A stretch of 64,000 bases of DNA, from positions 186,001 to 250,000 of the forward strand of contig JAVYIG010000601.1 in the NCBI GenBank assembly GCA_035222895.1, read 5' to 3'. The position numbers and the translations under genes are program-made. Of this stretch, positions 22,401-34,400 are shown one piece after another. Position 1 is the stretch's first letter, and every line of letters starts with the position of its first letter. The stretch comes from Strongylocentrotus droebachiensis (Eukaryota > Echinodermata > Echinoidea > Camarodonta > Strongylocentrotidae). A model generated the notes under the pieces. That model was not told where the DNA came from. It did not search any database and saw only the letters and a list, made by a program, of their open reading frames with translations.

Positions 22401-25400
22401 TTTTATCATCAAGGAGATTTCATGTTCTGGATGTGGAATTTATAAAAAGTCTAAAATACTTGAATTTCTGCTTTTGAATATATTTAATTTTAAGACTCCA
22501 ATGGCTGTCCATAATTTTTAAGTCCAACTTAGAGATAAGTTCTACTTAGGATCTTTGTGAAACACCCCCCTGGTAAATATAGAAAAATAAATTTGCACGG
22601 TATCCAAAGAAACTCACACTGAATGTTCAAGATAACAAATGAATGACATGTGCCAAACTATTTTGGTAGAAAATGTAAAGTGGCTGAGTAATGAGCATAG
22701 AAAGATAAGGCCCGACACCATGTGCTTAACACAGGTCACTATGTGCAAGTGGGATTTGTGGCTTTTATCGAAGATGATGCCCAGTAAGTTTTTGTGCGTT
22801 TGCTTTTATTTCACTGGTTCAAACAACCAATCTACTGCAGGATAAACAATCCAGAATAAATCAGCAATTTTCTCTCAAAATATGATTCCCATATCAGAGC
22901 TAAAGATTAGCTTTAAAGTTGATACAAATACACAGAATGCTGATAAGTGCTCAACACAGAGTTTGATATTTAATTGCTCCTGCACTCCCATCTCCCATTT
23001 GTCTTGACAGTGTTTGTCATATTTTACAGAAATATATTTGAGGTTACTTTTTTGGTTTGAATAATTCTCTGTTTTAAAAAAAATGTATTAATCATGAAAC
23101 AGTTAAACTAACCATACCCTTACTATAGCTTTGTAATTTTTAAGTTTGTGAAAAAAAATGATTTGTTCTGATTTAGGTTTCTTGAGAATATGAATTAAGC
23201 TTACATCTACAAGTTTATAACAAAGGCCTTCAACCAGTTCACCTTTCATTCTTGAGTTGTGAAAAACACAAAAAGCATCAAATTTACAATTGGTTTGAAT
23301 AATTTAGTTATCTGTAATTCAGGTTGGTCTGCTGTACAATTGAAGTGGAAACTTTGAAATCTCTTAGTTTTGTCATACGATCTGCTTTATTTGTCAAATT
23401 GTTCATCACTTGTAGGAGTTTGGTGACCAAGGCGATGGCTATAGTGGGTCCAGTGCCTACGAGAGGAAACCTCCAAAGACGAAAAAGAAAATCCGGGAAG
23501 CCCTCCACTTTATGAGAAATCAACACTTTGAGGTAATAATCACATTTTACTGAGCAGAAACAATCTATACATGTGTGTAGGGAAAGGTGTGTTTATTGGA
23601 TAATTGTGTTCAGGAAGTCTACGCAATTTTAAACCCTTAAAATTTATTTAAGTTTGATTTGTATGTTGAAACCTGCAATTGCATCTTTAAGATGCAAATT
23701 GCAGGGGCAAATTGCAGTTTTAGTGAACCTTGAAAAGATATAAACATGTATATTGAGTGAGACTTGCTTTTGTTAGCTGAGAAGAAGGGCGCTTCTAATC
23801 TGTTTATGGATTTAGCTTTTTACAGATTTTTGGTAAATTCTTTTTTTTCCTCCTTTCAAATGAAAATTTATATTAAGTATGAAGATTCTGCACAGCATAT
23901 GTATTGTGAATTTTGTGTTGTTGTTTTGCATCCAGGTACCATTCATAGCCTTCTACAGAAAGGAGTATGTCGAGCCCGAGCTCAACTTCAATGATCTCTA
24001 TAAAGTATATCACTGGGATGCCAAGGTGAGGAATTAAAAGTGGTCTAGAATCTGATTTGAATTGTTATTAATTGAATGTGTATGGTTTACATTAAAAATG
24101 AAAGAGATGATTGTTGGTTTGTGTTTATTTCCATGAACAAATATCAATGAATAAAAATATACATGGTATAAAATCATATCCTTTTAATATGGCAGGGACC
24201 CATCTTAGAGGTATTTTATAAATATCACAGTTTTTATGGAGTTATGAGCATTTAAGGATTTATATTTAGAAACTTCAATCCTGATTTGCTTAATTATATA
24301 AGAAATACTAAATATTAGATTCTTACATTACTTGATCCTAAACACTCATGGCCAAATCATGTATATAAGATTTCTGCTGATTCTGTCAATTCTACTCCAA
24401 AGCCAAGTGCTTATTATCTATGTGATGGATGTTTGAGGATTGCTTTACCAGACTGCTTAGAAAGCATGAACATGCTTGTAAGTAAGCCAACGGGGGACCA
24501 ACAACTTTCAGTCATCTCCGAGGCACTTGGTAAGGAGGATTAAAGTCTTACCATCGGGCACGAGGGCATTGACTTGGAGGAGGCGCGATAGCTCAGTTGG
24601 TAGAGCAGTAGTCTTATAATCCGGCGACCCGGGTTTGAAACCAAGTCGATGCGCTAGTGCCCGTTGGTAAGGCATTAATCCTCATTACCAGGTCCCTTGG
24701 AGAGGACCTAAAGCCCTCTGTCCTCTGGTTGCTTACTAACAAGCATGTATGCTTTCTTAGCAGTCAGTAAAATAACCACTACTACCACAAACCTGTGACC
24801 TCCCAGTTACAAGACCACTACTCTACCATTGAGCAACCACGCCTTCTCTATATGCATGTACCTGTATTCTAATTGACTCATACTTGTTGTTTGTATCGTT
24901 GTATCGTTGTAGTGGTCTCAGTTGAAATCCAGGAAAGCCAACCTGCTCAAGCTATTTGAGAAGATGCAGACGTACCAGTTTGACACAGTGATGAAGGATA
25001 AGGATTTTGATGCTGAACTCCCTGAAGACTTCAGAGCCCTCTCCACCCAAGACCTTGAAAGGTAAGCACAGACCAGGGGGGTGTTTCAAACTTAACTCTA
25101 AGTTGGATTTAAACATTATGAAGAGCCATTTGTAGCCTGAAAACAAAAATATTAAAAAGCATAAATTTAAGTATTTTAGACTTTTCATAAATTCCACATC
25201 AAGAACATGACATTTCTTGATAATAAAAATATGAATGATTTTTATCAGCATTTTATCCCTTTTAAAATAACTTTTACAAAATATTTTCAAAGATGCTAAC
25301 AGCTTTCCATAATTGTTGAGTCCAACTTAGATATAAGTTAAACCTAAGATCTTTGTGAAACATCCCCCTGGGATCAGTTTCACAAAGTATTTTTTCAATG

Positions 25401-28400
25401 ACAAATGACAAAAGTCAGTGACAAATCTGCTGATAACCAATCAGAAGCAAGGATTTCACTAGCTTATAACAAAAACTGTCATTTTTCACTGATGGCAAGT
25501 TTTGTGAAATGGGGCCCTTGGATCAGGATGGAATATGGTCAGACCCTATGGCTGGTACAGGGTAACCTGTTTTAGCGACCACCTGTTTATAGCAACCTCC
25601 TGCCTATAAAGACCACATTTTGTTTCCCTTGACAATCATTTCTCATCAAAACCTGATCTAAAGGAATCTGTACATAAAGACCACATGCCTATAAATACCA
25701 CTTTTCTTGTAAATTCAATAATTGTACACTAGCGACTCTCTGAATATTTCTAATATTCTAATGTATTTTCTTTGCGATCAGGTTGAATGCTGTAGACTCC
25801 ACCGAAACCCTGAAGGATGTCTACATGCACTTCTTGCTGTACTACGGCCGAGAACTGCCCAAGATGCACAATGCCCTCAAACTCAAACCCAAGGAGAAGA
25901 AGATGAAGCTTGTGATGGTCAAAAGGAAAGTGATGGTCAGAAGATGGAGGAAGAAGAAGAAGGAGAAAGCCCCTCACAAAGAACGAAGGATAGAAGATGA
26001 CGATAGCGATGAGGAGGAGGATAGTAACAAGAAGATTGATGTTGAGGAGGAGAAGGAGAAAGACGATGAGGAGAAGATGGAGACGGAGGGGGAGGAGAAG
26101 GGAGATGAGGAAGGTGGGGAGGAGAAGAAGAAGAAGGACGAGGAGGATGACGGGTTTGAAGATGGCGAGACGACGAAAGAGAAGGTGGATGGAGAGGAGG
26201 GGGATGGAGAAGAAGGAGAGACAAAGAAGAAGGATACAGAAGAGGATGGAGAGGAAGAAGACGAAGAGGAGATGGAGGAGGTGGAGGAGGAGACAGAGGT
26301 TGAGGATGAGATGGAGGTAGAGGCTTCTGATGATGAGGATGATGAAGAAGGCGTGGTTACTAGCAATGAGATCAAGCAAGCCAGCAGGAAATCAATGTAT
26401 GCTCTCTGTCAGGATGCTAAGCTCAGTAAGTTATTCTAATATATTTTGTCATTTGATTTGCATCCTTAGTATAAGATTGACTAATAGGGCGTTGCAAGAA
26501 AGTTGGGATTGATTGCAAGTTGCAAAATTTGCAACTGATATTTGCAATCAATTGAAACTCAATTTTCTTGCAACGCCCCACTAGTCTACTAAATTTCCCA
26601 GGATTTTGTTAGGATTAGAGTTTTTAACAATTAAATTAATTAACTAGATCTAGCTTTTATTCTCCTTCTCTCTCTCTCTCTCTCTCTTACTAATGGGGCT
26701 TGCAAGAAAGTTGAGTTGCAATCAATTGCAAATTTGCAATTAATAGCAAGACTTACGCTTGATTTTGGGGATTTGCGATTAATTGCAACTTTCTTGCAAC
26801 GCCCCATTTGAATGGGTTCATGCCAGTCTCTACTGCACGCTATGTATAGTGGTATAATGCATTTGTATGACACTATGGAGTCTAGACCAAGGGTTACTTG
26901 TTAAGGACTTAGTGTTATATGATCATCAGAATAAAGTGTGTATAGACAAAATTGCAAAGAGATGTTTGATATGTTTTAGTATAGGTCTGAGTCTGAATTT
27001 GTTTTTCTTTTCTACACTATGACTAAACATACCTTTAATTTTGTTATGATCATCAGCTGGTCTGGCTGCAAAGTTTGGTCTGACCCCGGAACAATTTGGT
27101 GAGAACCTGAGAGACAACTACCAGAGGCACGACCCTGAACAGCACCAGGATAGCCCCTTAGAAGTAGCTACAGATTATCTCTCAAGGTAAATATTACCAC
27201 TTTGTGCACCATCTCCACTCTTTTTTTTATTATCAAATAATTATGATAATAGAAAGCATGTATTTTGTTCAGATAGTCTGTTAAGGCAGCCACAGAGTGG
27301 CCATTAGTGTGTATGTAAACTCTGTTGTGCACCATCTCCTATTCAAGAAGAACATTTGACCACTTGTCTGTGATTTCAAAGACAGAAATGTTTTTTGTTG
27401 TAGCAATAAACATAGACTGATCCCAGATAAAGATTAATTCACAACTGTGGAGAATGATTACTTGTGAAAAACGCAAGTCAATGTTGATATCGGTCCTAAG
27501 CAGCCCTAAAGCATTCCCACTAATGTAGCTTCAGAGAACCTAACCAAGATATTTACAGACATTCAATAATTATCCAGCAGACTGTGACTCTTGTGGTACC
27601 TGAAAGCATGAAAACAAGAACTAGTGTTTTCAAAATCAAGTCAAGGGTTGAAAGGCAGATGAAAATCCTTTTTTGTGGGTGTTCTGCCAAAAGGGCAGCT
27701 CCCAGACTTAAAGGCATCGTTTAACCATGTTAAATCTGAGATGCATGGCCCTACGTGTTATCAGTGTCTGTGATATGGTTTAATATTGAAGCCCTAGAAA
27801 ATTGCGCTTAAAAATGATCAAGGAGTGCTTCAAAAAAGGAAAATGCAAAATTTGGTTTTGATTTCCAATCATAAATATCTTGACAATCAGAAAAGTGATC
27901 GGCTTGTAAATGTCATGGGGTTCCTGACTTACCTAAAGGTTTATAACTATCATTGCAGCATAAAAGAAACCCAGAATTTTTTTTCAGAATCTGAGACAAA
28001 GTTACCGGATCCCTTTAATATTATTGTCACACTTCTCTATCTTGAGCTTTATCTTCCTCATTCATACTATTATTTGTCCTTTCACATTTTTTATTAACAC
28101 TGTTTTGTTCGCATTATTTCTTGCAGTAAATTCAAAGATGAGGAAGGCGTGCTGCAAGCTGCAAGGTACATGGTAGCCCTCCAGATTGCACATGATCCTC
28201 TAGTCAGGCAGTGCGTTAGACAGACGTACTATGAGAGAGCTAAGATATCAGTTAGACCAACAAAGAAAGGCATCAAGGTTTGTCTATATTAGTTTCTTGA
28301 CTTGCTTTCTGATTATTATATTGTCTGTGTGGATTCCGAATGACATTTCTTCTGGGTAAAATGAAAGGAGTTGATGACCTTCAGGGCCCCATTTCACAAA

Positions 28401-31400
28401 ACTAGTAGCTAGTGAAATCCTTGCTTCCGATTGGTTATCAGCAGATTTGTCACTGATTTTTGTCATTTGTCATTGAAAAAATGCTTTGTGAAACCGGTCC
28501 CTGGTTACAAACCAGATATATGAGAAGAAGAAGTGAAATAGTGAATGTACATGGTATTTCCAACGATAGGGCATGATCTTCTAGTCAGACAGTGCGTAAG
28601 ACATGCGTACTATGAGAGAGCTAAGATATCGGTTAGACCAACCAAGAAAGGCATCAAGGTGGGACTATATTGGACTAGTGTTTCATGGGTTGTCAGATAT
28701 TGATTTGAATGCAATCATAGTATATGGGGAAAAGACAATGAAGAGGGGTTGTAAGAGCAAAAAAATGAATGAAAATGAAGAAGATGAGACAACTGAAGTA
28801 GAGGAAACAAGAAGAATGTAGATAGAGCCACATAGGATGAAGATAATGGAAACAATCAGTGACAGACAAAGTAGGAGAATCGGAAGGGAAGAACCAAAGG
28901 AAGAGTAGAAAAAGAATAAAAGAAAGAGTAGGTGAAAGAAGAAAAACAAAATTGAGAGATGCAATCATATCACACATGCCCCATCAACATTTTCTCTGAG
29001 GTAGCATCCTAGGTCCAACCAGAAACCTCACCTAAAATCCAGTCATATATTCAACTCTCACCTTTAATCTTTGACAAATATGAACGGGAGAGTAAACGTC
29101 TCTACAGCAAATGTTGAATCATCAGGAAACCAGTGAACGGTCCAGAGGATGATAAAGAGTGATGAAAATGTTTCTTATATTGATTAAAAAAAACTTTTTT
29201 TTTTTTTTTTTTTTTTTTTTGCCGAGATTTTTTTTTTTTGTGTGTAAGATCATTACGGTACTGTAAATTAAAAAACAGTAGGGACCTAGGATAGGACCTT
29301 GTGGTACACCATGTAATAGAAGAAAAATTGGAGGAATTATTATTATAAACTACATATTGAGATCTATCAGAAAGATTACTTTCAAACCAAGATGACAGAC
29401 AAATTTGAGTGTTGTTCTAGTTTCTGAGTGGTGAGTCAACACACCGATTACCGAGCTGGGAGACATTGCCAGGCATAGCCTTTTTTTTTGGTGTACCGTG
29501 TATAAACCGCACCCCTGACTTTGAAATTTTTTCGGCGGCAAAAAAGTGCGGTTTATACACCGTTATATACGGTAATGTGTAAATAATTGACTTGATTGTC
29601 TAACGTTCTTATTCCTATCCAGGAAATTGATGAGAGTCATCCCATCTTTGGTAGCAAGTACCTCAAGAACAAGCAGGTCAAGGATCTATTACAAGACCAG
29701 TACCTCAAGCTAGTCCAGGCTGAAAAGGATAAGCTCATCACAATGACCATGTCCATTGACATGGCTCAGGGAACAAGGTTGGTCTCATCTAACATATCTT
29801 TTACCTGTATTTCTCTTCATTCTCTTACAGTCAGATTATGTTGTTGTAATCACTATTCAGACTTGGATCATTGCTTAGTTGTTGTATCCATGACTGGATT
29901 GACACTGTTTGGTAAATTCCAAATTTGTCCAAAACCAAATTTGTCCAAAACATGAAACATGCTCATAAAGATAAACACAGTTTCAGTAATATGATTACAT
30001 GTCAATCCACGGAAAAGATGATATGCAGATATGAATAGATATTGCCTCTTACAGGCATATAAGAAGTTTGATATTGCAGTTTGATATAATAAGTTAAAGA
30101 ATGATATTATCAATTTGAACATTTTGACAACCATTCTATAAATTTTTCTGTCATTTAGAATACAAAAATGAATACTAATTGTAAAAAGAGTTCAAACTGT
30201 TTATTCTTGTCCAATCATATAGATTACACAAACAATTCACATAATAAAATGTAGAGAATTAATCCATATATCCATTGAATCAAACTCTTCAGTACGTCCT
30301 ACACATCAACGACCTACTTTGAGGAGATGAAGCAGCTGTACTACCTGGATGAGTTCCGTACCGAGGTGCAGGCCTGGAACAAGGAGAGGAGTGGTGCCCT
30401 TGAGATGGCCCTCCAGAGTATCCTCTATCCACAGCTAGCCAAGGAGCTCAAGACAAAGCTCGTTGCTGAGGCCAAGGAGGGAATCATCAAGGTCAGTATA
30501 GGCTCGTTGTTGAATGAATTACAGGGGGTATAGCCATGCAAATACTGGTTAACGCCATCTACAACTTCTTCTGGACAACTGCACGTAAATGAACGGTCAG
30601 CGCGCGCTAGTGTTCGCAAAAAAGACCTGAGATCTCCTCACGCTTCAGTTTTGTGTGTGTTGTACACATGTGATAACTTTGGTCGCGTCGTCCGTAGTCG
30701 TATTATATCAGGAACATGAAAGACACGTAGTCTCGTCAGGCGACACCCCCTTTAACAAATGCTGCGGTAACCTTCCACAGTTTGAGCGTACTGCGCTTCA
30801 TATTCATGTATCTTATAACACATAGATAAGTGAGTATGCATAAGGCCTTTGTTGTGCACAGCTCCTTATGTTTCATCCCCACCTGCCATTCATTTAGAAC
30901 ACACACACACAAAATGTGGCGTTTCACTGCGGCATATATGAACAAGCCTTGAGGGGAGAATTCATGATGATTTGTTAGAAATGTGCCGTTAAACAAATCC
31001 AGAACTGTGTGGGTTTTCGTGTTGTATATGTAGTGTGCTTCCAAAGTGTAACAATTTTGATTTAACAGTGATCTATCTTTAATGTAATCTTCCTGTAAAT
31101 ATATTTGTTGAGCAGACATAAGTGCAAAATGTGCTGCATATTGAACACAGAATCATTGAATTTTTTACATAAATTTGTCAATGATATTTGTTCTCGTCTC
31201 TTGGTGTTCATGATTTATTTAAACTGTTTTCTATTTCCTTTCACAGCAATGTTGCACAAAGATGTTCAACTCTCTGAAGGTAATGCCGCACCAAGTAGAC
31301 CAACCCATGGAGGAGGACGAGGATGACTACATGGATGGAAACAGCAGGATGGGACTAAGGGTCATGGGCTTTTCTTTCACAAGTGACATGTAAGTCACCC

Positions 31401-34400
31401 CTATTTGATGAATGGATTAGTCTGTAATGTGTGTGTGGGCAGCTGTGATATGGATGAGACCATCATGGGTTTAAGGGGTGATGATGATTAAATGTGATGT
31501 AAGTCGTAATGTTGAAAAGGTTGATATATAATGAATGGAATAGGCTGGATGTATGTGTGGGCAAGTGTGAGATGGATGAGACCACTATTGTGTAGGGAAT
31601 AATTATATGGATGGAAACAGCAGGGAGGGGTCAGTGGCTTTACCTTCACAAGTGCTAAATCACCATTAACATGAATCTAGCATGGATATCAATCCAACCA
31701 TTGGTAGATTGGTAGATACCATTTTGATGGTTTTTAGGAGTGTAATAGCACTGAGGGAAAGGCAAGTGATTTCAAAAGAAAAGGAGGTACTTGGAGGGTA
31801 TGCTGTTGGCTGTTACTTTCTTGAGCTCTGTCTTTTGACATCCATCATAATTTCTCCCATACTTGAATTATTTCTTAAAGCCTGTCTGCACTAGCTTGGC
31901 CAGGAGGATTAGACCTCCCTGCAAGGTCACTGACAGGTGGTTTTCTCAGCAAATCAGCTCTCAATTAACATAAGAAAATGGGGATCATGGGGGACCAACG
32001 GTCACCGATTAGGCACTGTTTGCCATATAGAGGGCGCAAGTAGCTATAAGTAGTGCAGTAGGGCTTTAATTCTACCTCTTTCTTTGCTCTTCCAGGGACA
32101 ATGCAGCGTTCTGCTGTATGCTTGACAGTGAGGGAGAAGTGACAGACTTCCTTCGGTTGCCTCATTTCTTGAGACGAAGGAACGCCTTCTACCAGCGAGA
32201 CCGTGACCTCAAGCAGGCCGACGTAGAATCACTCAAGAACTTCATCTCAACCCAGAAGCCTCATGTCTTAGCCCTGGCTTCAGAAGGAAAGTGAGTGTCA
32301 AAAAGCCTTTTTGCATGAGGGGCAAGGGTATATGAAGAAACTTATAAGAAACACCACCCGGTAGAATGCGAAAGTTCGTGTGGTTGGACGAGCAAGTGTG
32401 CGCTTGTAAAATGGCGACCGGCTGGAATACTCCCCTGGGAGAGGAAAATGTGCATTCATGGTGTGTGCAGGTAAGCCTGAATCCGATGACCGGGGTAATA
32501 ATATATCTGTTAAGCGCTTAGGCACATCGTTGGATCGATGTATTGAGCGCTATATAAACACAGAATATTATTATTATTATATTATTATTATCAATAGCTG
32601 TAAAGTGAGAGGGGTATTCAGTATTCACACACGCATACATAATCCTCATTCAATGATAAGTGTATTGGAGATAATTACATGTTTTTGTAGAATTTCCATA
32701 CTATAGTCATATAAAGAGTATGGTCATACAAGTAAACCCTGATTTGTGATTGAATCAATGCCAAAAACGTTGTTTTGTTATAGAGTTAAATCTGCTTTAG
32801 CGACCACCTGTCTACAAAGACCACATTTTTTCCCCCTTGAAAATGGTTTCTCATTGAAACATGTACTAAAGGGGCATGTAAATAAAGACCACCTGCTCCT
32901 TGGGTGGTCTTTATAGACAGATTTTACTGTACCTTGTTAAAGTATACAAACGTTCGCTGACATTTACACTTAACAAAAATTGCATCATGTGGCAAAGAGT
33001 CTTCTTACGTAACGTATAGTTTTCCATGTTTGAATGGGAGGTTAGTTTCTTGTATGTTGTTGACATATGTTGCTGCATTGATTGGCCTGCAGTCATTTTA
33101 ACACTAATTCCATGCCTTACTTTTTAACCCTTAAATCCTAACCTAAACCTGCCTTAAAAAGTAATCAAAATAAAAAATCAAGCCCTGACCCCATTATCTT
33201 TGATGAAATAAATCCAGGGGAAAACTTGGCTGTAGCACTATTCCCATCTTCTTCTTGTCACCTATACAGCCTTTATCTTATCAAATTCTGTATTATCTAA
33301 AAATATGTAGTCTTGATTTCATCTTGATTATTTTCTCTTTTGATTATCCACGCAGGAACACAACATCTGTGCTGCAAGACATCAAGGGGTGCATTGAGGA
33401 TCTGGAGTCAGAACAGCAGATGGCGCCAATCAAAGTTCAATTAATTGACAGCAATGTGGCTGCTATATACCAGGCCTCCAAGCTTGTGGAGGTAAGATAA
33501 CAACCACTCATCAAATATTTAATGTTGATTAATTAGTGATGTGGTTAGACCATTCTACGCGTTGAAAAATGCAGCTGCACTATTCAGTGAGGTGAAGCTA
33601 AGTTGAATGGAATGCTTAGTCTTTTATTGAACTTTCATCTTGAACAGAATTTTAAATTATTTGTGATTTTCACCAAGAATGAGTAAGGTTTGATAATTTT
33701 TAACTAGTGATCCCAAATTGCTCCTATTTACTACACAACCAACTGTTTAAAAATAGCATTTAGACGTTTTATGTCACAAAAAATTACATGACAAATATTC
33801 AACATTATCTTCAACACTTTCTCTTTGATATCTTTTTTAGTCCATGTTCCTTAGCGTAACCTCTGTAACTACATGCTCCATTGATAGCTCTTATGCTTGA
33901 GGACCCTTGCATGCTTCATTTTATTAAAAAAACAGTGCTGTTTATAGTATTTGATTTGAACAAGTTCTAACCAGTATTCTACTGATAATTCTGTCAGTTG
34001 GCTGTTCGTGATTACCTGCCCCCACTATGTTGGGCTGTATCGATAGCTTGCAGGTTGCAGAACCCACTTATGGAGGTCTCTGTAAACTGTTCAATCCAAC
34101 CCGTTCCCTCTCAAAGAGAGATGAGTATTTGATATGAAGGAGTTCTAATCATTATTCCTTTGATATTTGTTTCAGACGGAGTTCCGTGACTACCCCCCGC
34201 TGTTACGTGAGGCCGTCTCGATAGCCCGTAGGTTGCAGGATCCTCTCATTGAGTTCTCAAGACTGTGCAATCCAGATGATGATATCCTCTGCCTCAAACT
34301 TCATCCTCAACAGGTATCTCATCATTTCCCTTTTCAAAGCAAGTTTTTGCTATCTTTACTGATAAGTAAAGGTATTGCTACCATTGGTGTGTGTGTGTGT

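Noticed and set aside
24574..24650. Functional tRNA gene
   Set aside because: A and B boxes are present but the anticodon stem and acceptor stem do not pair properly and the sequence continues into a repeat body; it is a SINE head.
25782..26000. Alternative +1 frame through exon 14 as the true frame
   Set aside because: It loses the conserved [21 protein letters not shown] peptide and stops at 26000; kept only as a hint of frame drift.
25750..26379. Long minus-strand Leu-rich and Ser-rich frames opposite exon 14
   Set aside because: Antisense shadows of the GA-rich acidic SUPT6H exon, which is supported by homology and phase.
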